Below, piece after piece: positions 1-8,542 of a stretch of DNA of 28,880 nt. Position numbers and translations under genes: made by a program. The first letter of the stretch is position 1; the number at the start of each line of letters is the position of its first letter. Origin of the DNA: Gammaproteobacteria bacterium. Lineage in GTDB: Bacteria; Pseudomonadota; Gammaproteobacteria; JABABF01. The notes beneath the pieces are model-generated. The model worked only from the letters and a program-made list of their open reading frames with translations. It had not been told where the DNA came from and ran no database searches. The DNA lies in NCBI GenBank assembly GCA_014238345.1, contig JABABF010000249.1, positions 1 through 28,880 of the forward strand, in the 5' to 3' direction.

Positions 1-565
1 ACTGCATATTGGGCGATCGCATATCAATGCGTGCGCGCAACACTGCCGACCCTTCGGGGCTGCGTCCGGTACACATCGCTTGAAACAAACGCAAATTATC
101 CGCTTGAGAGCGATCCCGATGTGGGCTGTCCTGCCCCGGCTCGCGCAGGTTACCGCGCTGCTCGCGAATTTCCTCAGACGATAGCTCGCAGACATAAGCC
201 CGCTGTGCGTTTATCAATTGCTCAGCGCAGTCGCGCAAGCGATCAAAATAATCTGAAGTATGGCGAACCTCTCCCGCCCAGCGATAGCCTAACCAACGTA
301 CATCCGCTGCTATGGCTGCACCGTATTCCCGCGCAGCATTCAGTGGGTTGGTATCGTCTAGGCGCAGATTGCAACGCCCGCTAAATTCTTCGGCCAGACC
401 AAAATTTAGACAAATCGCCCGCGCATGGCCGATATGTAGCTGACCGTTCGGCTCTGGAGGAAAGCGGGTGAGCAACTGTGCGTGTGCGCCGTCCACCGAC
501 TCGCGACGCAATAGACGGCGCAGGAAATTATCGTCCCCAGAGGTGCCAATGGCTGCTTGAGTCAT
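1..565 (-). CDS. glnS: Glutaminyl-tRNA synthetase, N-terminal part (cut by window edge)
   Basis: Charges tRNA-Gln with glutamine in the cytoplasm (class I aminoacyl-tRNA synthetase). Reading the minus strand from the ATG at 563-565 gives 188 codons without a stop. The start is MTQAAIGTSGDD, and the ATP-binding signature PEPNGQLHIGHARA puts HIGH at residues 44-47. Further GlnS-type blocks follow, such as NLRLDDTNP, SDYFDRL and REQRGNLREPG. The rest, including the KMSKS-type loop and the anticodon-binding domain, lies beyond the left edge; a full protein is usually about 550 residues. The gene diverges from lpxH, with 76 bases between the two starts. GlnS rather than GltX is supported by the NGQLHIGHA context and the CLNFG block after it. 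Confidence is high for identity; the gene is simply truncated by the window. Confidence 0.95.
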   Translation of the reverse strand, partial: MTQAAIGTSGDDNFLRRLLRRESVDGAHAQLLTRFPPEPNGQLHIGHARAICLNFGLAEEFSGRCNLRLDDTNPLNAAREYGAAIAADVRWLGYRWAGEVRHTSDYFDRLRDCAEQLINAQRAYVCELSSEEIREQRGNLREPGQDSPHRDRSQADNLRLFQAMCTGRSPEGSAVLRARIDMRSPNMQ

Positions 566-596
566 CGCTGGATGAAGCGGGACAATTAACTGTAAC

Positions 597-605
597 TGCT
601 ATAGT
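597..605 (+). promoter_or_regulatory. Extended -10 promoter element for lpxH (candidate)
   Basis: TGCTATAGT matches the extended -10 form TGnTATAAT with one mismatch. It lies about 37 bases before the lpxH ATG. I see no good -35 at the usual distance, as expected for an extended -10 promoter. The same 76-base gap must also hold the promoter of the divergent glnS, for which I see only weak candidates. Confidence 0.4.
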
Positions 606-641
606 ATAGGATACCGCCTCGCGGCATGGCCTGAAGACAAC

Positions 642-1409
642 ATGTACGCCACCGACAGTGCCCTTTTCATATCCGACTTACATTTGACTGTTGAGCGGCC
701 GCCAGCAATCGCCGCGTTCGAGAATTTTTTGTGCCACGAGGCTCTCGGTGTAAGCGACCTATTCATTCTCGGGGATCTATTTGATGCCTGGATTGGCGAT
801 GATCAAGAGGATGAATGCATCCACCGCATTGACAGCGCAATGCGCAAGCTGTGCAGTACTGGCACACGGCTATGGCTGATGGGTGGCAACCGCGACTTCA
901 TGCTCGGCGAGCTGTTTTCCGATCGGGTCGGTGCCACTTTACTCAGCGATCCGACCATCATAGCGCTCGGCGATGAACTGGTGCTGCTGTGCCACGGCGA
1001 CACCTTGTGTAACCAAGCAGTCAGCTATGTACGCTGGCGCAACTGGAGCAGAAACCCCAAAATACGCGCACTATTTTTGCGTCTGCCCAAGCACTGGCGC
1101 AATGGCATCGGTCGCCTACTGCGTGAACACAGCAAAAAAAAGCAGCTGATGTATGGGCACGGCGACCCACAACAAGCTGCCATCGACGACAGCGACATCA
1201 TCTCAGCAGCGGTAGTCAACGCATTGTTAGGCGAGCATGGAGCACAACATATGGTGCACGGACACACCCACCGCCCAGCCATACACCCCCTAGCACCCAA
1301 CGGCGGTCGTCGGGTCGTGCTCGGTGCTTGGGATGAAGGCCAGCCAATCCGCTATCTGCGCTATTCCGATGGCGATTGGCAGCTGGACTCCGCCGCACAG
1401 CTACTGTAA
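642..1409 (+). CDS. lpxH: UDP-2,3-diacylglucosamine diphosphatase
   Basis: Hydrolyses UDP-2,3-diacylglucosamine to lipid X and UMP, the fourth step of lipid A synthesis, at the inner face of the cytoplasmic membrane. The 255-residue product carries the calcineurin-like metallophosphoesterase motifs in order: SDLHL (Asp12, His14), LGDLFDAWIGDD (Asp45), GGNRDFM (Asn83), CHGDTLC (His118) and the C-terminal HGHTHRP. E. coli LpxH is 240 residues and shares the LGDLF-AWIGDD and VVLGAW blocks. The ATG at 642 places the first motif ten residues in, as usual. The gene diverges from glnS and converges on the DUF1289 gene, whose stop is 34 bases away. LpxH implies a Gram-negative outer membrane with lipid A. 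I see nothing missing in the active site. Confidence 0.95.
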   Translation: MYATDSALFISDLHLTVERPPAIAAFENFLCHEALGVSDLFILGDLFDAWIGDDQEDECIHRIDSAMRKLCSTGTRLWLMGGNRDFMLGELFSDRVGATLLSDPTIIALGDELVLLCHGDTLCNQAVSYVRWRNWSRNPKIRALFLRLPKHWRNGIGRLLREHSKKKQLMYGHGDPQQAAIDDSDIISAAVVNALLGEHGAQHMVHGHTHRPAIHPLAPNGGRRVVLGAWDEGQPIRYLRYSDGDWQLDSAAQLL

Positions 1410-1443
1410 CTGCTGTTGTTACCCACTATCACCACAACTGACC

Positions 1444-1935
1444 TCACTCAATGATGGGGCGCAGGACAGCGCTACAGCGCCGCATGCGGCGCTGAGCATA
1501 AGCCTGAGATAAACGCAAAAAATCCATGTGCAGGGCATCTAGCACCGAGCGCACCGGATAGCTGCGCCACAGCGGCAACAACTCAACACCAGTGCCATCC
1601 AACGATTCTACGCCAGCATCGCGCCATAATTCGTGTACCCAGCACAGCGGTGAGCGGTGGAGGCTACGTCCCAAGCCTCGACGTTGCAGATAGGCTCTCA
1701 ATTGCTGCTCATCCGTCACTTGAAACTTGTCCCGACTAGCGCGCAACAGCAATGCCTGCAAGCGCCGCTCAACACTGCGCTTATCTAGGTCGCTGTAACC
1801 CGCCCACAATTGCACTTCATCGGCGAAGCGCTTACAACCCCTACACACCGGGTCGCCGAGGGTGGTGGAAGAGCAAACACCGATGCACGGTGTCGGCACT
1901 TTGAGCTCGCCACTAAGACTACTGTGAGCTGCCAT
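1444..1935 (-). CDS. DUF1289 family cysteine-cluster protein
   Basis: Function is unknown. The N-terminal part shows the DUF1289 pattern, PCIGVC followed by CRGCKRFADEVQLW, which gives four cysteines (17, 21, 31, 34 from the chosen start). These are thought to bind iron-sulfur or another metal. The rest, about 120 residues, is rich in Arg and Leu and I do not recognise it; many DUF1289 proteins are much shorter, so this long tail is notable. I chose the ATG at 1933-1935, giving 163 residues. The frame stays open to a TTG at 1989, but that start would add cysteines and no recognisable domain. A TTGACC at 1984-1989 could be the -35 of this gene's own promoter, although the matching -10 is weak. 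The gene is divergent from acnB and convergent with lpxH. Confidence 0.75.
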   Translation of the reverse strand: MAAHSSLSGELKVPTPCIGVCSSTTLGDPVCRGCKRFADEVQLWAGYSDLDKRSVERRLQALLLRASRDKFQVTDEQQLRAYLQRRGLGRSLHRSPLCWVHELWRDAGVESLDGTGVELLPLWRSYPVRSVLDALHMDFLRLSQAYAQRRMRRCSAVLRPIIE

Positions 1936-2006
1936 GCCGATGCCGCCACATTTGTATCTGAATAAGCCGCAGTTTAGCGCAAAGGTCAATTGCTCCAGTC
2001 AGGCAC

Positions 2007-2015
2007 TGCTATAAT
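2007..2015 (+). promoter_or_regulatory. Extended -10 promoter of acnB
   Basis: TGCTATAAT is a perfect extended -10 element, ending 31 bases before the acnB ATG. A TTGCTC upstream is too close (14 bases) to be an ideal -35, so recognition would rest on the TGn extension. The same element type occurs in front of lpxH. Confidence 0.6.
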
Positions 2016-2046
2016 ATTGATAGCCTCGCCAATTTAACGCTATCTA

Positions 2047-4665
2047 ATGCTCACAGCCTACTATGAACATGTGGCAGAGCGCACCGCTGAACGGCTACCT
2101 CCCAAGCCCCTTGACGCAACCACGACGGCAGAGTTGGTCGAATTACTCAAAGACCCTCCGTCGGCGCAAGCAGCAGAATTACTAGAGCTATTGGGTACAC
2201 GTGTACCGCCCGGGGTCGATGAGGCCGCCTATGTCAAAGCGGCGTTCTTGTCCGATATAGCCAACGCCAAGGCCAGCTCCCCACTGATCTCACCTCAGGC
2301 AGCCATCACCCTGCTCGGCAACATGGCGGGGGGCTACAACGTCACCTCACTAGTGTCATTGCTCAATGCTGATGACCAGGCGCTAAGCACTGCCGCAGCT
2401 GAGCAGCTGAAAAACACTTTGCTGATATTTGAAGCCTTCCACGATATCGCCGAACGTGCTCAGGCCGGAGTTGCCGCCGCCACAGCGGTGATCGAATCGT
2501 GGGCGGCTGGTGAATGGTTCCAGCGCCGTCCAGAAGTCCCGCCAAAAATACGCGCCATCGTATTTAAGATCGATGGGGAGACCAATACCGACGATCTGTC
2601 ACCAGCACAGGATGCCTGGTCTCGACCAGATATTCCACTACACGCCACCACAATGTACAAGAACATGCACCCCAATGCCCTGCAAGAGCTCAGCGAATTG
2701 CAGGAGCGAGGTTTGCCCGTGGTGTTTGTCGGCGATGTCGTCGGCACTGGGTCATCGCGAAAATCAGCGGTCAATTCACTGGTTTGGCATATTGGTGAAG
2801 ACATCCCAGGAGTGCCCAATAAACGCCGCGGCGGCATCTGCATCGGCGGTAGCATTGCCCCGATATTCTTCAATACTCTGGAGGATGCCGGGGCGTTGCC
2901 CATCGAATGCGATGTCCGACAAATTGACGGCGGTGCGGTGATTGATATTCTGCCCTACGAGGGCGAACTGCGTAGCGAGGACGGCGCCGTGCTGAGCCGC
3001 TTTGAGATGCGTTCTGATGTGCTATTTGATGAAGTGCGTGCTGGTGGGCGCATCCAGTTAATCCTGGGGCGCAATTTGAGCAACCAATCGCGTGAAGTGC
3101 TGGGCAAAGGGGCGAGCGATTTGTTCCGCAAGCCACCGATGTCAACAGCCGATAGCCACAGCTATACCTTGGCACAAAAAATGGTCGGTCAGGCCTGTGG
3201 TGTCGACGGAATATTGCCCGGCAGCTACTGCGAGCCGCGCGTGACCACAGTCGGCTCACAAGATACCACCGGGCCGATGACCCGCAATGAGCTGAAAGAT
3301 TTGGCCTGCATCGGCTTTTCTGCCGACTTGGTAATGCAGTCTTTTTGTCACACCGTGGCCTACCCAAAACCAGTAGATATAGCCACCCAACACAGCTTGC
3401 CAGAGTTTATTCAAACGCGTGGTGGCATCTCACTACGACCTGGGGATGGCATCATCCACTCTTGGCTCAACCGCATGTTGTTGCCGGACACCATCGGCAC
3501 CGGCGGCGACTCACACACCCGATTTCCCATCGGTATGTCGTTCCCAGCAGGCTCTGGTCTTGTCGCCTTTGCTGCCACCGCCGGCATCATGCCCTTGGAT
3601 ATGCCGGAATCGGTGCTGGTTCGCTTCCACGGCGATCAGCTGCAACCGGGCATCACCTTGCGTGACTTGGTACACGCCATTCCCTATATGGCCATCCAGC
3701 AAGGGCTTTTGACAATAGAAAAGCGTGGCAAAAAAAATATCTTCTCCGGTCGCATTCTCGAAATCGAAGGGTTGCCACAATTAAAAATTGAACAGGCCTT
3801 CGAGTTTTCCGATGCCTCGGCAGAGCGTTCCGCCGCCGGTTGTACGGTGTTGCTCGACGAGGCACCAGTGAGCGAGTACCTGCGCTCAAATGTTACGCTG
3901 TTGCGCTGGATGAGTAGTGAAGGCTACGGCGATGTGCGCACCATAGAGCGGCGCGCTGAGAAAATGGAACAGTGGCTGGACAATCCCAGCTTGATGCGCC
4001 CAGACAGCAATGCACAATACGCCGCCACCATTGATATAGAGCTGGAGCAGATCAAGGAACCACTACTGGCCTGCCCCAATGACCCAGACGATGTGCGAGC
4101 TCTGTCCGCCGTGCAGGGCGATGAGGTGGATGAAGTATTTATCGGCTCCTGCATGACCAATATCGGTCATTATCGTGCGGCAGCACAGGTGTTGGCAGCT
4201 AGTGATTGCAGTCATCTGCCTACCCGACTGTGGATCGCCCCACCAACGCGGATGGATCAGCAACAATTAATACAAGAGGGGCATTACGCTACTTTTGGGC
4301 GTGTCGGAGCGCGCACCGAAACTCCGGGTTGCTCGCTGTGCATGGGAAATCAAGCACGAGTACAGGACGGTGCCACCGTAGTTTCGACATCGACGCGCAA
4401 CTTCCCCAACCGCATGGGTCGGGATGCCAATGTCTACTTGGCCTCGGCAGAGCTATCGGCTGTGAGCGCAATACTCGGTAAGCTGCCCTCCCACGAGCAG
4501 TACTTAGAATGCGTGGCCAGTTTGCCACTAAATCCCGGCGACCCCAAACACGACGATTTATACCGCTATCTCAGCTTTGATCAAATGAAAGAGTTTCGCA
4601 CTGGTGCAGAACGCACCATAAGCAAAAAAATTGAAGCGCTCAACATTGAGGTAGCAGCGCATTAA
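2047..4665 (+). CDS. acnB: Aconitate hydratase B / 2-methylisocitrate dehydratase
   Basis: Interconverts citrate and isocitrate in the TCA cycle and can dehydrate 2-methylisocitrate; cytoplasmic. The product is 872 residues (E. coli AcnB 865) and starts MLTAYYEHVAER, close to the E. coli start. The N-terminal HEAT-like domain covers about residues 1-160 (PPGVDEAAYVKAAFL, MAGGYNV). The swivel domain, characteristically placed before the catalytic domains in AcnB, follows at about 165-370 (NTDDLSPAQDAWSRPDIPLHA, VGTGSSRKSAVNS). The catalytic part holds the [4Fe-4S] ligands Cys702 (GSCMTNIGH), Cys762 and Cys765 (PGCSLCMGNQ). Transcription probably starts just upstream at the TGCTATAAT element. 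It appears to be a single-gene unit, followed by pseudogene remains. Identity is secure. Confidence 0.98.
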   Translation: MLTAYYEHVAERTAERLPPKPLDATTTAELVELLKDPPSAQAAELLELLGTRVPPGVDEAAYVKAAFLSDIANAKASSPLISPQAAITLLGNMAGGYNVTSLVSLLNADDQALSTAAAEQLKNTLLIFEAFHDIAERAQAGVAAATAVIESWAAGEWFQRRPEVPPKIRAIVFKIDGETNTDDLSPAQDAWSRPDIPLHATTMYKNMHPNALQELSELQERGLPVVFVGDVVGTGSSRKSAVNSLVWHIGEDIPGVPNKRRGGICIGGSIAPIFFNTLEDAGALPIECDVRQIDGGAVIDILPYEGELRSEDGAVLSRFEMRSDVLFDEVRAGGRIQLILGRNLSNQSREVLGKGASDLFRKPPMSTADSHSYTLAQKMVGQACGVDGILPGSYCEPRVTTVGSQDTTGPMTRNELKDLACIGFSADLVMQSFCHTVAYPKPVDIATQHSLPEFIQTRGGISLRPGDGIIHSWLNRMLLPDTIGTGGDSHTRFPIGMSFPAGSGLVAFAATAGIMPLDMPESVLVRFHGDQLQPGITLRDLVHAIPYMAIQQGLLTIEKRGKKNIFSGRILEIEGLPQLKIEQAFEFSDASAERSAAGCTVLLDEAPVSEYLRSNVTLLRWMSSEGYGDVRTIERRAEKMEQWLDNPSLMRPDSNAQYAATIDIELEQIKEPLLACPNDPDDVRALSAVQGDEVDEVFIGSCMTNIGHYRAAAQVLAASDCSHLPTRLWIAPPTRMDQQQLIQEGHYATFGRVGARTETPGCSLCMGNQARVQDGATVVSTSTRNFPNRMGRDANVYLASAELSAVSAILGKLPSHEQYLECVASLPLNPGDPKHDDLYRYLSFDQMKEFRTGAERTISKKIEALNIEVAAH

Positions 4666-4700
4666 TTGCGCCTTGCACCCCGCACTCCCACCACAGCTAG

Positions 4701-5618
4701 CACTGTCCGGCGGTGCCATACACCATAGACGAACTCTGGACAGCTCGCCAGCGGCCAGCTCATCGTTTGCACAAAATCAGTTATCGCGCCTGCTTGAATC
4801 CACAGCTACCTGAGTAGTTTATTCGCCGTTATTCGCGTGAGGGTGACACTGTATTTGATCCATTTATGGAACGAGGAAGCACTGTTTTACTGGCTCAATT
4901 AATGAACCGCATCGGCATTGGTAGCGATATCAATCCGCTGTCCTCATTGCTGTTGCTAGCGCGCTTGGAGCCACCACAGCTGCCAGAAATCCGAGAGCGC
5001 ATCAGAGCGGTGGCCAGAAAATGATTATGAACTATTGATTTTTTTTCACCCCGAAACCCTAAAAACTCTGATCTATTAGCAACAATGGTTGGTGTGGCGC
5101 CAGACCAATGGACGATTGGATACGAATGGTTACCATCAATCGCCTGACTGGGCATTCTCTAGGATTTCTCAGCGTTAGAGCCATGCCGACAAACCAATGT
5201 GTATCGATCCAATCACAGCGCTAGATAAACCACAAGCACAACCGCACTCCAGCTGCCAAAAACTTTAAAAAATCCTGAGGAACAAGAGTGCCAGTCTATT
5301 GCGCTGTCAGAGCTCACCATTGATCAGCATCGCAATATTGCATCATGGCGCAGCTTCGTGCGCCGCTGTTTTGGCGAATTCTCAGGTATTTTTCCAACCC
5401 GGGAAATAGCTCTCTTTTGAGGTCGGAGAAGTGCGTAAAGGCAAGCTTCAATTAGAGCGAGAAGTCATCGCCGCCATCGTTGACGCCTATGGATCAACCA
5501 ACAGCGCTTCACCAAAACAGCCAACTGCTGGGGTATAGCCAACAATAGTGCGGGGATGCTCAGCAACCGTGTGGTATTGCTAAAACGAAATCCAATAAAA
5601 GGATGCATAACGGTGTAA
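4701..5618 (+). pseudogene. Decayed DNA methyltransferase (N4/N6 family) pseudogene
   Basis: No intact gene lies between acnB and metZ, but translated pieces in changing frames line up in the order expected of a DNA N4-cytosine/N6-adenine methyltransferase family. They are: LHKISYRACLNPQLPE; a TAG at 4815; FIRRYSREGDTVFDPFMERG with motif I (4857-4877) and SDINPLSSLLLLARLEPP; a TGA at 5022; a frame change into ELLIFFHPETLKTL and a TAG at 5077; another change into WIRMVTINRLTGHSLGF (from 5117) and a TAG at 5222; then KILRNKSASLLR, LTIDQHRNIASWRSFVRRCF, FEVGEVRKGKLQLEREVIAAI (from 5416) and INQQRFTKTANCWG (from 5493), ending NRVVLLKR near 5618. The catalytic motif IV (TSPPY type), expected between LLR and LTIDQHR, is absent, which implies an internal deletion near 5300-5315. 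Fragment order and spacing are seen directly; the family match is from memory. The boundaries are approximate. Confidence 0.8.
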
Positions 5619-5619
5619 A

Positions 5620-5639
5620 ATATTGTTTTTAAACAATAT
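5620..5639. terminator. AT-only inverted repeat between pseudogene and metZ
   Basis: ATATTGTTT and AAACAATAT form a 9-base perfect inverted repeat around a TT loop. On the minus strand it lies about 100 bases beyond the metZ stop and is followed by a short T run. It could help end the long biosynthetic transcript or act as a protein-binding site. The stem has only one G-C pair in nine, so it would be a weak intrinsic terminator. The 100 bases between it and metZ are AT-rich and I see no gene in them. Confidence 0.3.
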
Positions 5640-5736
5640 CTTATCGATGTATTCTAATAATGATGTTGATAATCAGCCGCGATGTTTTTCGCCACCAACT
5701 ACCGCCCACAACCAAGCATCTATTAGTATCTGGATC

Positions 5737-6951
5737 TTAGCCCAGTGCAGCAAAACCCCGTTGCAAGTCTCGTATCAAATCATCCGCGTCTTCGAGCCCA
5801 GCAGCTATGCGGATCAAACCCTCGCCAATGCCCGCCGCGCTGCGTTCCGATGGGCTCAACTTGGCATGTGTGGTAGTAGCGGGGTGCACTATAGTGCTTT
5901 TGACATCACCAAAATTTGCGGTTCTGCTCAGCAGTTCCACCGCATCAATGAAAGTCCAAGCTCGCTCGCGCCCACCGCTCACATTAAAAGCGAGTACCCC
6001 GCCAAAACCACTTTGTTGACGCGCCGCCAGCTGATGCCCGGGATGATCTTCTAAACCAGGATAGAACACCTGCTCCACCTGCTCTTGCCGTAATAACCAG
6101 CACGCCAGCCGATCGGCATTGCGACTGTACGCCTCCATCCGCAGACGCAAAGTGCTGAGCCCACTTGAAAACACCCAGGCGTTGAACGGGCTCATACTAG
6201 AGCCAGCCGCACGCAGGAAAGCACGCAACATCGTCATCTGCTCGCTGCGACCCAACACCATCCCGCCGAGGCATCGCCCGTGCCCGTCTATGTATTTGGT
6301 GGCTGAGTGCACGACCAAATCCGCCCCCAGAGACAGCGGCTGTTGTAGTGCAGGAGTGCAGAAACAATTGTCCACCACCAGCCAAGCACCGTGATCATGC
6401 GCCAGCTCGGCCAGAGCCCCGATGTCGGCGATTTCACCCATCGGGTTGGAAGGGGTCTCTAAAAATAACAACTTGGTCTGCCCGGGATGGATAGCTGCCT
6501 CCCAGCTAGACAACTCAGTTAGTGCCACAAAATCTACCGTCACCCCAAAGCGCGCAAGGTGCTTACGTAACAGCACCAACGTGGCACCAAACACACTGCG
6601 TGAGCAGACGATGTGATCACCGCTCTGCAATAGCGCCATACACAGCGTCGTGATCGCCGCCATGCCAGAAGCGGTGGCGACCCCCTCCTCGGCACCCTCC
6701 AATGCAGCTAATCGCTCCTCAAAGGCGCGCACTGTGGGATTGGTATAGCGAGAATAGACATTGCCCTCTTCTTCGTCAGCAAAACGCGCCGCTGCCTCTC
6801 TGGCGCTGGCAAAAACATAGCTGGAGCTGAGGAACAACGGCTCGCTGTGCTCTCCTTCGGCGGTGCGCCGCTGGCCAGCACGCACCGCAATGCTATCGAA
6901 GCCAACCGCATCTGCTGGCAGTGCTGCAGCTACTGCGTCCCGCTCAGCCAC
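5737..6951 (-). CDS. metZ: O-succinylhomoserine sulfhydrylase
   Basis: PLP enzyme that makes homocysteine directly from O-succinylhomoserine and sulfide, a Pseudomonas-type step in methionine synthesis. The Cys/Met-metabolism fold shows SRYTNPTVRAFEERLAALEG, ATASGMAAI, DNCFCTPALQQPLSLGAD and the PLP lysine in HSATKYIDGHGR (Lys219). The GTG at 6949-6951 is chosen as start: it gives 404 residues against about 403 in Pseudomonas, lies four bases after the purF stop, and has GGGGA nine bases upstream. An in-frame ATG at 6993 would overlap purF by 38 bases and has no ribosome site. MetZ rather than MetB/MetC is favoured by the FDSIAVRAGQRRTAEGEHSE opening and by the purF-metZ order. It is the last gene of the central cluster. 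Confidence 0.92.
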   Translation of the reverse strand: MAERDAVAAALPADAVGFDSIAVRAGQRRTAEGEHSEPLFLSSSYVFASAREAAARFADEEEGNVYSRYTNPTVRAFEERLAALEGAEEGVATASGMAAITTLCMALLQSGDHIVCSRSVFGATLVLLRKHLARFGVTVDFVALTELSSWEAAIHPGQTKLLFLETPSNPMGEIADIGALAELAHDHGAWLVVDNCFCTPALQQPLSLGADLVVHSATKYIDGHGRCLGGMVLGRSEQMTMLRAFLRAAGSSMSPFNAWVFSSGLSTLRLRMEAYSRNADRLACWLLRQEQVEQVFYPGLEDHPGHQLAARQQSGFGGVLAFNVSGGRERAWTFIDAVELLSRTANFGDVKSTIVHPATTTHAKLSPSERSAAGIGEGLIRIAAGLEDADDLIRDLQRGFAALG

Positions 6952-6955
6952 TGTG

Positions 6956-8536
6956 TTACGTCCCCGCACCGACAACGCGTTTTTTGCGCTCATTAGCAAG
7001 CGACGACACATTGCTGCGCTGCTCGCCAAATAACGACAGCTGTCCCGCTGTGTCACTCTGATGCCATGCTTGCTCCACACGCCGTGCAGCCAATTTCTCC
7101 AAGTACCCAGAACTTATATCCCCAGTGATATATCGACCGTCAAAAATAGAAGTTTCGAAATGCTGTGATCCGGACTTGTCAGTGGGGACAGAAGCAACTA
7201 GATCGGACAGGGTCTGATAAAACAGTGCATCAGCGCCGATCGATGCACACACTGCTGCTTCGTCTTTGCCGTGGGCGATCAGCTCGCCAGTGGTCGGCAT
7301 ATCGATGCCATAAACATTCTGAAAACGCACCGGTGGGGCCGCCGATGCCAGGTAAATATTAGTAGCGCTGGTAAAGTTTCTCACCAGCTCCACGATCTGA
7401 CGAGAAGTGGTGCCGCGCACAATTGAATCATCGACCAACAGCACATTGCGATTGGCGAACTCCGATGGGACGAGATTCAATTTGCGGCGCACATTTTGTC
7501 TGCGCTGATGCTGTCCGCGCATGATGAAAGTGCGCCCCACATAGCGGTTTCGCATCAGACCCTCGCGGATCGGCAAGCCCAAATGTTCGGCGATGGCCTG
7601 CGCGGCGACCCGACCCGTGTCTGGCACAGGAACGACCACATCAATATGAACGCCCGAGGCGTGAATGCGCCGCGCCAAGCTTTCGCCTTGACGCAGACGC
7701 GCCTGATATACCGAGGTGCCCTCCAAAATAGAATCTGGGCGCGCCAAATAGACATATTCAAAAATGCATGGCCTCAATTGAGTTTCCCGCGGCTTGACAC
7801 ATCGCGATGTGATCAATTTTCCAGCGCGATTTATTTGAATTAATTCACCTGGCATCAGATCCCGCTCTAATTGAAAACCGAGTACATCAAGCGCCACACT
7901 CTCTGAGGCAAACATGTATTCCATACGCCCATCACTACTCTCCCGACGACCATAGACCAAGGGGCGAATACCGTAGGGATCGCGGAAGGCAATCATGCTC
8001 CCATCCTCCAGCATGGCGATGACTGAATATGCACCGCAACAACGGCTCATCAATGCCGATACGGCGCGGGCAATGCTCTGCTGGTTAACCGCCCCGCACT
8101 GGACGACCTGGCGCTGTAATTCCGAGGCAAATACATTGAGCAATACCTCCGAGTCTGAATCACCGTTCAAATGGCGCTGCTCGCTCCGCAGTTGATCTGC
8201 CAACTCCGCCACATTGACCAAATTTCCGTTGTGGATTAGGGCTATGCCGCAAGGGGAATTGACATAGAGTGGTTGCGCCTGAGATATATCCATACTGCCC
8301 GATCCAACGGTTGGATAACGCACATGACCTAAGCCGAGTGAACCCGGCAATTTGTCGAGCTCTGCTACGCCAAACACATCACGAACCAACCCAAGGTCTT
8401 TGTGCTGGTGAAAACGCCGCCCCTCTAGTGTGAAAATACCGGCTGCATCCTGCCCTCGATGTTGTAACAAGTTCAGACCCTCGTAGAGTAGTGGGTGGGC
8501 TGGCGACCCCCCAGTAACACCGATAATGCCACACAT
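6956..8536 (-). CDS. purF: Amidophosphoribosyltransferase
   Basis: First committed step of purine synthesis: transfers the glutamine amide to PRPP to form phosphoribosylamine; cytoplasmic. The 526-residue product begins MCGIIGV, so Cys2 is the N-terminal glutaminase nucleophile exposed after Met removal, with no propeptide. Other glutamine-amidotransferase class II landmarks are LQHRGQDAAGI, GHVRYPTVGS and HNGNLVN. The phosphoribosyltransferase domain carries the PRPP loop VLLVDDSIVRGTT at about residues 365-377. E. coli PurF is 505 residues. It starts six bases after the cvpA stop and ends four bases before metZ, so translation is probably coupled. The cvpA-purF pairing is classic; in E. coli purF lies in the same operon and is controlled by PurR. 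I did not find a clear PurR site here. Confidence 0.97.
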   Translation of the reverse strand: MCGIIGVTGGSPAHPLLYEGLNLLQHRGQDAAGIFTLEGRRFHQHKDLGLVRDVFGVAELDKLPGSLGLGHVRYPTVGSGSMDISQAQPLYVNSPCGIALIHNGNLVNVAELADQLRSEQRHLNGDSDSEVLLNVFASELQRQVVQCGAVNQQSIARAVSALMSRCCGAYSVIAMLEDGSMIAFRDPYGIRPLVYGRRESSDGRMEYMFASESVALDVLGFQLERDLMPGELIQINRAGKLITSRCVKPRETQLRPCIFEYVYLARPDSILEGTSVYQARLRQGESLARRIHASGVHIDVVVPVPDTGRVAAQAIAEHLGLPIREGLMRNRYVGRTFIMRGQHQRRQNVRRKLNLVPSEFANRNVLLVDDSIVRGTTSRQIVELVRNFTSATNIYLASAAPPVRFQNVYGIDMPTTGELIAHGKDEAAVCASIGADALFYQTLSDLVASVPTDKSGSQHFETSIFDGRYITGDISSGYLEKLAARRVEQAWHQSDTAGQLSLFGEQRSNVSSLANERKKRVVGAGT

Positions 8537-8542
8537 AACTAA

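Noticed and set aside
4895..5155. An 86-codon minus-strand open frame in the acnB-metZ gap
   Set aside because: It is antisense to the methyltransferase remnants, whose plus-strand translation carries the recognisable motifs.
5623..6054. A 143-codon plus-strand open frame beside metZ
   Set aside because: Most of it is antisense to the metZ 3' end and it has no recognisable features.
6952..7080. Longer metZ starts (ATG at 6993 or further upstream)
   Set aside because: They overlap purF, lack a ribosome site and exceed the family length; the GTG at 6951 gives the expected 404 residues.
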